The notes below the pieces were generated by a model that saw nothing but the letters and a program-made list of their open reading frames with translations, was not told the DNA's origin and ran no database searches. Positions 33,573 through 43,013 of a stretch of 64,000 nt of DNA are shown one piece after another. The stretch's first letter is position 1, and every line of letters begins with the position of its first letter. Source of the stretch: Protoeuglena noctilucae. Its lineage: Eukaryota > Chlorophyta > Pedinophyceae > Marsupiomonadales > Marsupiomonadaceae. The stretch spans positions 992,001-1,056,000 of the forward strand of contig OY253668.1 in the NCBI GenBank assembly GCA_958009085.1, given 5' to 3'. A program made the position numbers and the translations under genes.

Positions 33573-35720
33573 TCAGGGGAGTAGCGGCTCGACGGCTGCC
33601 CATGTGGGCGCAGTGTAGGTGAAGGTGGACCTCGCCGGGTCCCTTGGGTGTAAGAGGGCGTCGTCAGGGTGCGTGCAGCGCGCGAGGGCCCACCCGCCCC
33701 GGTACGCCGCCAGAGCGACGAGCTCCTCGGCCATGATGCGCGTCATCTGCGCGAACAGCTGTGCCGGGGACGCGTCCGCCCCCGCGTCCTCCGTCAGCTG
33801 CTGCCGCCTGCGCCAGATGACCTGCACGGTCGCCCCCGCCACGACCGCCCACGTGAGCGGCCCCAACCGCGCGCCCTCCGGCACGCGCAGCAGGAAGAGG
33901 GCCGACGGGCGGAGGGGCGCCCCCTGCGCCCCCCCCGCCCACGCCACGATGCCCCTTGCCACGCGCCACACCTCCCGCGCGCGCGAGCACTCCCAGAACG
34001 CGTGGGCCGCGCTGTCCTTTCCCATGCACGCCTCCCCCTCCTCCGTCAGCAGCGGGCACTCGTCCCGCTCCGCCCAGTACATCCTGTCCTGCGTAGCCCA
34101 CCCGTCCGCCAGCGTCAGCCACAGCCGCTCGTGCAGGGCGTCCGACAGCGGCAGCCCGTTCAGCGCCACCAGCGTGCGCCTCAATCCCTCTCCCGTTAAG
34201 CCGTGTCCCTCCCCCAGCGCCGCCGCCCAGCCCTCCGCCTTGCGCTCCAGCCGCTGCCGGATCGCCGCCCTGTCACACGTCGTCCTCGCCGCCTCCCGCA
34301 CCGTGTAGGAGGCCAGGTCCAGCGCCGCCTTGGAGGCGACGCCGGGGTCTAGTGCCCAGCCCGGCGCGGTGGCCGTCATGGGCCGGTAGAAGTCGTTGGC
34401 CTCCCCGCCGCCCGGGGAGGCAAGTCGCAGGCGCTCCATGAAGCCCTCCGTGAGCGCCAGCCCGTCCCACGGGTCCCAGAGCCCCTCCACGTCTGGCCGG
34501 GCGTACTCGTTGCCCGGCCCAAGGAGGCCCAAGTCCCGCATAAAAGCCCCAACCACCCAGCCGAGGCCCCTCCGATCCACCCCCGGCAGCCGATCATAGC
34601 CCAGCGCGAACGCCCAGGAGACCCACGTCTCCCATCGCCGCGCCGGGTTCCGCATGCAGAGATAATGCCCCACAGTTCCGAATCCCCGTAACGCCATCGC
34701 CCTCCCCACCGGGTGCAGGAGGAGGGGCCGGCCGCCCCCCGCCGGCCGCCCAGCACCCCCCTCGTCGATCCCATCATCCGTATTGTCGTCGCCCGGCGCG
34801 CCGTCGTGCACCCACGCCCCACCAGCCCTCCCATGGACGCCCGTCGCGAAGCTGTGGAGCGACGAGGCCGAATCGTCTTGGTCCTGTCCCATGTCGTTGT
34901 GGAGGGGGCCAGCCGCCCCCCCATCGCCGGCGCCCCCAGGCCTGCCACCCCCGCGCCCGGGCCGCCCCCGCCGGCGGTACAGAGGACCCCCGGGGTGAGA
35001 AGCGACGCGCAGAGTAGATCCCCCTTTGTAGTCCCAGTGACGGGGGTGAAGAAGTCCGTAGAAGAGGCGAAACGCGAGCCGTCCGTGTCCGCCAGGCCCC
35101 CGCCGCCCACGCGCGCCCCCCGCCAGCCATGCCCGTCCATGGCCACGTTGGACAGGCGGTCCGCCAGGGGGTTCTGCTCCCGTGGCACGTGCTCCCAAGT
35201 GATGTCGAGGCCCGCCGCGAGCCTCTGCGCCTCGGTCCACAACGGCACCAGCGCCGGGTGCCGCAGCACCGAGCAGTCCCGCGGATCCATGGCGCGGATG
35301 ACGAGGAGGGAATCCCCCCGGACGCGGAGCTTGGTGGCGCCGAGCTCGACTGCCGCGCGTAGCCCTCCCAAAAGCGCGGCGAACTCGGCCTGGTTGTTGG
35401 AGGCCCCGCGCACGGCGGGGCCCGCGAGCTCCAGCGTCTCCACCCCCTCGCCTGCCCCGGCCGCCAGCACCGCCCCCGCGCCAGCCGTGGACGTGTCGGA
35501 GCCGTTGCCCCGCGAGCCCCCGTCGAAGTTGAGCGTCAGCCGGCCCTCCGCCGCCAGGCCGGTCCAGCGCTGCCGGGCGACCTCGTCCGTCGTGGGTGCC
35601 AGAGGTGGCGGCGCGTGCGCGGGCCCGAGGGTCGCGCGCAGGGACCCGAGGCCCTCGATGGCGTCGCAGAAGCTCTCGCGCGCCGGCACCCCCTTAGGGG
35701 CGCGTGCTGCCCCTAAGGCT
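33573..35720 (-). mobile_element. retroelement-type frame: RNase H followed by zf-RVT-like domain
   Basis: On the minus strand a frame from about 35720 to 35130 encodes a type-1 RNase H. It has LNFDGGSRGNGSD (first catalytic Asp), SNNQAEFAALLGGL (Glu), LRVRGDSLLVIRAM (Asp) and REQNPLADRLSNVAMDG (final Asp), so all four acidic residues are present. Continuing in another frame, 35240-33573 encodes a helical region with C...C...AHAFWECSRAREVWRVAR, the zf-RVT zinc-binding pattern found at the C-terminus of LINE-type reverse transcriptases. Between them lies a low-complexity stretch where the frame changes by frameshift or unrecognised intron. No reverse transcriptase, endonuclease or integrase is present, so it is a truncated or non-autonomous piece. 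No ATG opens the frame. Confidence 0.7.
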
Positions 35721-36130
35721 GAATCGCCGTCCCAGAGTGGGACGATGATGATGTGCAGTTCAATAGCTGAGGGTGCTGAGGTCCATCAGGATCCTTGCCG
35801 CACGAGCTAGGCCCGCGCGACAGGGGCGCCTTCCCCCGGGGCTGCCGCACCCCGGGGGTTCCATTATCGCAGTGCATATGGCACTTGGCCCGCCCCCGCT
35901 AGGTCCCCCCACCCTAAGGCTATGGGGCCGCCGCCCCGGGCTCCAGCGCCCCTAGCCCCTTCGCCGAACCGCCGCCCCTGCCGGGACGAGCAACCGCAGG
36001 ATGCCCCGCGAGCGGGCCCCTGGGTACAAATACAACAGCGAAGCAACGAAGCAGAGACAAGCCCCCATGCCGCGGCGCAGAGCACTTTCGCCCCATGCTA
36101 ACAACGGACCCCACCCTGGTCCCACCGGAA
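35690..36130 (+). repeat. diverged copy of the repeat head, palindrome-rich
   Basis: Sequence at about 35720-35990 is a diverged relative of the first 230 bp of the long repeat. It shares GTGCATATGGCAC, GCCCGCCCCCGCTAGGT and CACCCTAAGGC blocks in the same order. It starts with a perfect hairpin CCTTAGGGGC (35692-35701) / GCCCCTAAGG (35709-35718). The stretch 36000-36130 before the right copy shows no further similarity. Confidence 0.75.
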
Positions 36131-37560
36131 TGATGATGAGCGATTCAACAGTCGAGGGGTGCTATGACTCTCAGAGCCACGCCTTGCGGCAGAAGTGCCG
36201 TCCCCCGGGGCAGCTGACACCCCGGGGTTTCCATCGTTGCAGTGCATATGGCACGTGGCCCGCCCCCGCTAGGTCGCCCCACCCTAAGGCAAAGGGGTCG
36301 CCCACCCCGGGTTCTTGCACCCCTAGCCCCCTCGCTGCGCCCGAAGGCAGAATCGCCGTCCCGGAGTGGGACGTTGCAGCCGCGGGGGCCCTCCGTGGAG
36401 ACCCCCGGGCGTCTATTACAAAAGGTGAGGCCGAGGCTAATGACGATCTGTGTAGCTTATGTGCGGCCAATCATGACATCCCCCGCTCCCTACCCTCCTC
36501 CCATCCTCCTCAGGCGGCCCGGCTGGCTCGCCCACCCGGCGACGCTGGCCCGGACGCGAGGGCGGTGGGGGCGGTCCGAACGCAGACGGCGTTCCTTGGG
36601 GGGCGCAGCGTTGCCCCTGGGCGCCCCGCTCGCCCACGCTGCGCCCCCGAGGGCCGGCTGCCTCTCATGTGGACCGCCCCAGACCGCCCCGCTCCGGGTG
36701 CGTGCGCCGGCACGACCCACTCGGCCGTGTGCCCAGAGACCCACGACGCGACCCCGCTCCTCGCTCCCGCACGTCGATCTTGGCCCTTGGCCCGTCCTCT
36801 CCCGCGCCCGTCGGCCTTGGCCCGTCCCTCAACTCCTCGCCCCCACACGCCCAGATGACCTTGGCCCGTCACGCTGACGACCTTGGACTAATGCGCTGAC
36901 GACCTTGGCCCATCGCGCTGACTACCTTGGCCCATCGCGCTGACGACCTTGGCATATCACGCTGACGACCTTTAACCGACGCTGTGGCGACCCTGGCCCT
37001 TTGACGCTGACGACCTTGGCCCACCTCTCGCTCCGCGCACCCGCGCGCCCTGATACCTGTGGCCGCCCCCCCGCTTACGCGCCCCCGCGCACCCAGAAGA
37101 CCTTGGCCTGCCTCGCGCCCCCGTCGCCCCCCAGACACCCGACACCCCTGTGTCGCCCAGCCCATGCCCACCCACACCATTCGATGCCCCTTGTGTTACT
37201 CTCGCCGCCACCGCTCGCTCTTGCCGCGCTGCCATCGCGCCCGCCCCCAAAAGCCCGCTGCCCTGCTGTGTGTCGTGCGAGGGGTCGCCCCCGCCAACGC
37301 CACCATGCCGGGCGCCAGCACCCCACGCCGTCCGTTGCTCTCCTGCAGGGCCTCCTCAGCAGACTCCCGAAGACAGGCCCTCCGGCCCCGCTTGCGCTCC
37401 CACTATCCCCGCCTCGTGATAGCCACGCCGCTCTCTGATCCTGTGGCGCCTGGTCCGTTCTGCGCCACTGCCGGGTGTTCCCACGACATCCCCGGCGTTC
37501 CACCCCACGGGCGCCACGTCTCTCGCCACTGTCTGAGCCCATCAACCCGTTGCTGCCAGC
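36131..37560 (+). repeat. long direct repeat, right copy (about 1,430 bp)
   Basis: Partner of 30525-31975, differing by scattered substitutions and one 22-bp minisatellite unit. Its right end is followed by unrelated sequence and, 112 bp further on, the 3' end of a tRNA-Thr gene. Confidence 0.85.
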
Positions 37561-37617
37561 GCCCCGAATGCCCAGAGTGGGACGCAGCTGCTGGGATGAG
37601 AGTAAGGGTTAGGATGA

Positions 37618-37632
37618 AGAAAAACGAAAAAT
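37618..37632 (-). terminator. probable Pol III terminator of tRNA-Thr
   Basis: On the minus strand two runs of five T lie about 40-54 nt past the tRNA 3' end. They are the first strong T tracts downstream and would serve as RNA polymerase III stop signals. Confidence 0.5.
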
Positions 37633-37671
37633 CCAACACCAAAGACCCCCGCCAGCGCAGAAGAAAGGGTG

Positions 37672-37760
37672 TGCCCCCGGCAGGATTCGAACCTGCGGCC
37701 TTTCGTTCTCTAGGCGACTGCTACAAGACGAACGCTCCATACCAACCGAGCTCCGAGGGC
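37672..37760 (-). tRNA. tRNA-Thr(UGU) with a 14-nt intron
   Basis: Cloverleaf on the minus strand. Acceptor arms are GCCCTCG (5') and CGGGGGC (3'), giving 7 pairs with one T-G. D-stem is GCTC/GAGC; anticodon stem TTCGT/ACGAA; loop CTTGTA with anticodon TGT. T-arm is GCAGG-TTCGAAT-CCTGC, which is the B box. Folding requires removing 14 nt (GCAGTCGCCTAGAG) directly after position 37, the standard site of eukaryotic tRNA introns. Discriminator base A. Mature length 75 nt before CCA addition. Confidence 0.93.
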
Positions 37761-38070
37761 TTAACTTTTTCTAAAAAACCTGCGATTTAAGTACTACAAG
37801 GTGACGCAGGAGACGCGATACCCTGGCACGAGGGCGAACCCGAACCCCGCGTGCCCGGGGGCCCCGTGGCTCGCCCCGACCCTCCCGGCGGCATCGCGTC
37901 GAAATCCGCAGAACGCAGAAGGGTGTGCGCACCCTCGTGCCGCGGTTGACCCACGCTCTGACCCTGCCGGTGTCAGACGTGTTCGGGCTGAACCATTACG
38001 CCTTGAGTCTTGGGGGGGGGGGGGAGATCGCAGAAACCGCGCGCACGTCGCCAGCCGGCCGCCGCTCGCC
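37761..38070. other. intergenic: tRNA 5' flank and HPPK-DHPS promoter
   Basis: 310 bp. The frame of the downstream HPPK-DHPS gene stays open back to about 37801 but contains no ATG before 38071. A run of ten or so G lies at about 38015-38025. Confidence 0.5.
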
Positions 38071-39705
38071 ATGATGCGCCGCCCCGGCGCGGCGGGCGAG
38101 GCTGCCACCCTCTTCGTGCTGGCGCTCGGCTCCAACGTCGGCGACCGCGCTGCCCACCTGCGGGATGCCGTCGCGCGTCTCCGGGGCTCCGCCGGCGTGC
38201 GGGTGGAGCGTGTCTCTGGCATCTTCGAGACGGCCCCGGTGGGCGTCGAGGACCAACCGCGCTTCCTGAACGCGGCGCTGCTCTGCCGGGCGCCCCTCTC
38301 CCCTTCCGAGATGCTCCTGCGCGCCAAGTCCATCGAGGCCTACATGGGCCGCGACCTCGCCGCCGGGCCGCGCTGGGGCCCCCGGGTCATCGACGTCGAC
38401 CTCCTCTTCCATGCCGGGGGGCCCCTGCGCGCGGAGGCGCGCCCGGGGATGCCCCTGGAACTCCCCCATCCCCGGTGGCAGTCCCGAGACTTCGGTGAGG
38501 CGTCCAATTATCGCAGGCGAGAGAGCGGGGGGCCTCCTCGCATCGCCGTGCACCGACCCATCTTCTCCGTCGCACCTCTCCGCAGTCCTCGCGCCCGTCG
38601 CCGACCTGCTGGACCTGGACCAGCTCGACGCGCCTCGAGAAGACGATGGGCACGCGGGCGATGCGCACGTCACGGGCCTGCTGCGCCACGCCCACCATCT
38701 CTGGGCCCAGGTGCGCCGCCGCTCGGCCCGCCAGCTCTGCCCTCGACTCGGGCCGCCGCCGACCGCGTCAACTCCCCTGTCCGCCCACAGCGCCGCGCTG
38801 CGTCCCCCGCCCCCGACGTCGCCCGGGTGACGCCCATGCCCGGCGCACCCGGGGGCGTCCTGGACTGGCGGTCGCGCCCGCTGCTCATGGGCATCCTGAA
38901 CGTGACGCCCGACAGTTTCAGCGACGGCGGCGCGCACCGTGACGTGGCCGCGGCCGTGGCGGCGGCGCGCGCCCTGGCGGCCGAGGGCGCCGCCATCGTC
39001 GACGTCGGGGGGCAGAGCACGCGCCCCGGGGCCGCCCGGCTGCCCGCGGACGCCGAGGCGGCGCGCGTCATCCCCGTCATCCGCGCCATCCGCGCCTGCC
39101 CCGACCTCTCCGGCCTCCTCCTCTCCGTCGACACGTTCCACGCCGCCGTCGCCACCGCCGCCGTCCACGCCGGCGCCAGCCTCGTCAACGACGTGTCGGC
39201 AGGGGCCCTCGACCCCGCCATGCTCCCGGCCGTCGCCGCCACCGGCGCCCCCTTCGTCGCCATGCACATGCGCGGCGACCCCACCACCATGCAGCACCCC
39301 TCCCACACCGCATACCCGGACGTGGTGGCCGACGTGGCACGGGAGCTGTCAAGCGCCGTGGCGCGCGCGTGGGACGCGGGGATCGAACCGTGGCGCGTCG
39401 TCCTGGACCCCGGCCTCGGGTTCGCCAAGGGGGCCCAGGACAACGTGCGGCTCCTGCGGGAGGCGGGGGCCATGCGCGCCCGCATGGCCTGGGGCACCAT
39501 GCGCCACGCGCCGCTGCTACTGGGCCCGTCGCGGAAGGGCTTCCTGGGCGAGGTCGCGCACCGCGCCGACCCCCGGGACCGCGACGTGGCCACGGCGGCC
39601 GCGGTGGTGGCTGGCTATGTGGGCGGCGGCGACTGCTTCCGCGTCCACGCCGTCGGGCCGTGCCGGGACGCCCTCCGCGTCGCGCAGGCCACGTGGCCGA
39701 GGTAG
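38071..39705 (+). CDS. bifunctional HPPK-DHPS (folate biosynthesis)
   Basis: Two sequential folate enzymes. HPPK pyrophosphorylates 6-hydroxymethyl-7,8-dihydropterin; DHPS joins the product to p-aminobenzoate. Exons 38071-38494, 38586-38710, 38791-39705. HPPK: VLALGSNVGDR, then FETAPVGVEDQPRFLNAALL, then RWGPRVIDVDLLF, then LPHPRW. DHPS: LLMGILNVTPDSFSDGG, then DVGGQSTRPGA, then LLSVDTFHAAVA, then VNDVSAG, then MHMRGDPTTMQ, then VLDPGLGFAKGAQDN, then LLGPSRKGFLGE, and a final FRVHAV. All catalytic signatures are intact. Plant enzymes of this type are mitochondrial, yet only 16 residues precede the first HPPK strand from Met38071. Either a 5' exon is missed or the protein is cytosolic. Confidence 0.95.
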   Translation: MMRRPGAAGEAATLFVLALGSNVGDRAAHLRDAVARLRGSAGVRVERVSGIFETAPVGVEDQPRFLNAALLCRAPLSPSEMLLRAKSIEAYMGRDLAAGPRWGPRVIDVDLLFHAGGPLRAEARPGMPLELPHPRWQSRDFGEASNYRRRESGGPPRIAVHRPIFSVAPLRSPRARRRPAGPGPARRASRRRWARGRCARHGPAAPRPPSLGPGAPPLGPPALPSTRAAADRVNSPVRPQRRAASPAPDVARVTPMPGAPGGVLDWRSRPLLMGILNVTPDSFSDGGAHRDVAAAVAAARALAAEGAAIVDVGGQSTRPGAARLPADAEAARVIPVIRAIRACPDLSGLLLSVDTFHAAVATAAVHAGASLVNDVSAGALDPAMLPAVAATGAPFVAMHMRGDPTTMQHPSHTAYPDVVADVARELSSAVARAWDAGIEPWRVVLDPGLGFAKGAQDNVRLLREAGAMRARMAWGTMRHAPLLLGPSRKGFLGEVAHRADPRDRDVATAAAVVAGYVGGGDCFRVHAVGPCRDALRVAQATWPR

Positions 39706-40449
39706 GGAGGGCGCCGGGGGTGGTCGGCGACGCCAAGCAGGGGCAGGGCGCTGGCGGCGAGGGTCGCGTGGTTGCGATGGGGGGACTGGCGATGGGGGGG
39801 GCTGGCAGTGGGTTGGCGACGATGGAAGTGGCTGCAAGGGCATTCAAGCACGCGCTTCGTGACAGGGCTGCGCTACCTGCCCCCCTGCGCCCCGCCGCCG
39901 CTGCTCGTCGGAGGTGGGGCGGACTCTATGGCGCGGGAGTCGAGGGAAGGGAGAGGGAAAGGGACCGGGCCGAAGGGGGAGGGGGTGGCCCAGGGGACGA
40001 GGCCGGGCGGGGGCACCTGCGGCGCACGACGGGACCGGACGGCCAGGTGGGGTGTGAGCAAAGTGCTTGGGGTGTCGTTGAGAGCGTGCGACCCCGTGGG
40101 GTGCACATGCAGCGTACGGGGTGCGCCAGATGCGCAACTCCTACTGAGATACTCACCGCGACGTTTGGTGTCGCCAACCCCTGCAGGGCCTCCGCCTCGC
40201 TGCCCTCCTCGACTGGGGGTGCCACCTGACCCCGGCCCAAGGCACCCTGGCCAGGCGCGGGCAGCAGCGACTGTGCCTCCAGAGCCCGCTGGCTGGGCCG
40301 ACTGGCGCGACCGCTCCGGGTCTGCTGCGGGGGCGGGGTTCGGCGGGGAGCGACGTGCTGAGCAAAGCACTATCGTCCAGCAAGCGTGCTCACTAGATGG
40401 CCAGCAAGGGTGCATCGAGGTGCTGCGTGCATCCAGGACCTAGAGGAGG
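39706..40449. other. intergenic between convergent genes
   Basis: About 740 bp, G-rich on the plus strand at its left end. A minus-strand segment near 40230-40190 (VAPPVEEGSEAEALQ) follows a good acceptor and might be a further 3' exon of the minus-strand gene. Nothing else seen. Confidence 0.3.
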
Positions 40450-42668
40450 TTATTGAAATCGAAAGCTGGATGGGCTTCGGCTGAGGATCGTGCGTGGGAG
40501 GTGCCACGCGTGTGGTGGGACTGCTACCCTCACCCGCACGGACGCGGAGTCAGGGGGGAGCGACTCTTCCGCCGTGGCAGCCCGCGTGCGCTTGCGCTCG
40601 GGCTCCTCTGCGCTGGTCCCCTCGCCAAGGTCCAGGAGGAGCTGCGGGGGTGACACAACACCACTCTCGCATGCACCGGGCACACACCGCGTGGGATGCA
40701 CGCATGCACCGGTGCATGTATGCTGCCATGCACACATACACACACATCTAGAACCATACATGAACCACGTCTCCCTCCCCATGCAGTCCCCTGCACCCCC
40801 GCGCCGTCATCGCCATTCATCGCTCACCTCAGCCGCCTCACGGTCGTTGCCCCAGGCCTCCGCCCCCGCCCGCAGCTCCGCCACGCGGCCCCGCCGCGCG
40901 CCCCGACCCGCAGCCCGCCGCTCCACACCACGCCCGCGCCCCCTCGCGGCCGGCAGTGCCTTCCGCGCCACCCGCTGCCTCGCCAGCCCCTGGCGGATCT
41001 GCGCTGGCGAGCTCAGGGAGGGGTCCGCCAGCCGCCCGACCTGCACCCCCTCCGTCTGCGCCAGCTCCTCGTAGGCTGCACGGTACTCCTGCAAGCACGC
41101 ACGCCCCTCGCGCATCACCAGCCATGGCCCACGCATCTCCCGCCCCCAGCTCCCCAGCACCCCGTGCCTCCCAACATGAAAGCATGTGCCAATAGCAAAC
41201 CCCGCGTCTCACCTGGGGAGCCGCGTCCCACGTGGCCAGCAGCGCCTCCTGCACAGCCGCGTCGCTGAGCCGGGGCCGCACCCCACGCACGGCACTGGCG
41301 CGCTCCTCTGAGAATAGGCGGAAGCCGAGGGTGAGCGCCAGGGCCCCGGGGAGAGGAGGCAGTGGCGGCAGGGGCGGTAGGGGCGGCAGTGCGGGGGGGC
41401 CAGGGTGGCCCTTGCCAGAGCCGCGCTCGAGCCACGCCGAGACGCCGGGCGGCATCTCGACCTCGACGCGCGTGGTGGGAGGGAGGCCCAGCTGCTCCCG
41501 GGCGACTTCCAGGAAGAGCGCGTGCATGGCGGAGAGGGCGGCAGCGGCGCGGAGCGAGAGGGCGGGGCCGCACGGCTGGTCGGCAATCTCACGCAGGCCG
41601 GCGGAGAGCTCAGCGGCGGCCCAGGGCGGGGGGGAGCCACGGGGGAGGTGCACGGCGGTGGCGGGAGTGGCGGGGCTGGGCCCGGGGAGCGGGCCGGGTG
41701 GGGTGGCGATGGGGTACATGGGGGTGCGCTGGGAGGGCAGGGGCAGGGCGGGCGAGGGGGCGGCGGGGTCGGCGAGGCCGCCCAGGAAGGCCTCCGCCAG
41801 CAGCGGCTCGTCGAGGCTGCGGGCGGCGCGGTGGGGTCAGCGGTTGCGACGGCATGGGGCCCATCAGCATCAGGCATGGGGGGCAGCGCGGTGCCATGCA
41901 TGCAGGCGCCGCCTGGCAAGCCCACCCCAGGGTCTCCACGACGGCCTGCGCCGACGGCAGCTGCCTGCCGATCGCGAGGGCGAGCTGGGTGAAGGGGGAG
42001 AGGATGCTGGGGCCGGAGAACCTGGGGAGCGAGGGGAGGGCAGGGCCTGTGACGCGCCATCTCGGCGGCCGCCGAGAGCCCGCCGGCGCCTGCCCTCGCC
42101 TCATGACTTTGCCCGTTTCTTCGTCTTGGTACCGAAGCTCAAAGCGGGGCGGATCCGCGCCGCCCTGGCCGCGCCCGCCTGCGAGCAGAGACCCCGGCCG
42201 CGATCGCTCGCCCGCCCTCGCCGCGCGTCGCTGCGGCCCGGAACGCCGCCCACCGGCATCGAAACTCGTTCTCAGCAAATGTGGGTGTCGCATCGCGCAC
42301 GAGGAGGGCTCAAGGAGGCGCGGAGCGGCCTAGGCAAGTGCGCGCCGTAGCACGCAGAAACCGTGTCGCGGGCCCCAGGAACTGGCCTGGGCGCGTTGTC
42401 CATGCCTCCACACACTTCCCTTCGCCCTATTCCAGCCCACCAACTCACCGGGAGACTCGGCGCCGAGCAGGTGCTCCAGTTGCAGCCGCATGTTTCCCGT
42501 CGTGAGCTCCAAGACCACGCCGGCCGGGAGCCACAGGCATCGCCCCCCCAGCAACCAGACTGCGGTGAACGCGAGATCGTCCAGCTCCGCGGGGGGCCGG
42601 AGGGGGTGGCGAGCGCGTGCGGCAGGGGGCGTGATGCTGCCAACGGAGCGTCCGAACAGCGCTTCGAG
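40450..42668 (-). CDS. uncharacterised multi-exon protein (possibly same gene as 43014-44511)
   Basis: Exons inferred from splice signals and phase. The first starts at 42668 (LEALFGRSVGSITPPAA, then LDDLAFTAVWLLGG, then GVVLELTTGNMRLQLEHLLG). The next holds FELRYQDEETGKVM. It is joined by a GC-AG intron (42022-42099) to FSGPSILSPFTQLALAIGRQ. A long exon around 41820-41220 has LDEPLLAEAFLGGL, then LFLEVAREQLGLPP, then LSDAAVQEALLATWDAAPQ. Another holds EYRAAYEELAQTEGVQVG. The last supported exon (about 40650-40534) is acidic then basic (EPERKRTRAATAEESLP). Mostly helical. No family recognised. It may be the 3' half of the neighbouring locus, because no convincing start ATG is seen. Confidence 0.45.
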
Positions 42669-43013
42669 CTAGCTTCCAGCTGACGAAGCGTTGGAGGCTA
42701 TCGTAAGACACGTGCTGGGCTCGCCGACGCGCTCGTCACCGTGAGGGGGGCCTTCGCATTTAGCGCGGGTGCCGACACCCCCCGCGGACCCGTCCGCGAG
42801 CCGGACGAGGACCGGTGGATTCCGGAGGAGGCAGAACGGCAAGAAGATTGTGCGCATCGCGCGAGGGGGGCCGTCCAGGGCCCCGCGCGGCCGGGACGGC
42901 GTCGGATCCGAGAGCCAGCGGCCCCACGCGGGTGCGGAGCGAGGCGCAGGCGATTGTGAATTGAAAGCCGTGAAGACTGCGTCGCGGGACTGCGCTCTTC
43001 CAATTTCCTGGGT

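Noticed and set aside
33619-35810. Plus-strand frames (229 and 365 residues) over the RNase H region
   Set aside because: Antisense to the RNase H/zf-RVT frame, with Arg/Pro/Ser-biased composition and no motif.
30525-37560. Confident LTR retrotransposon call
   Set aside because: No target-site duplication, primer-binding site, polypurine tract, RT or integrase could be found; kept as a direct-repeat island.
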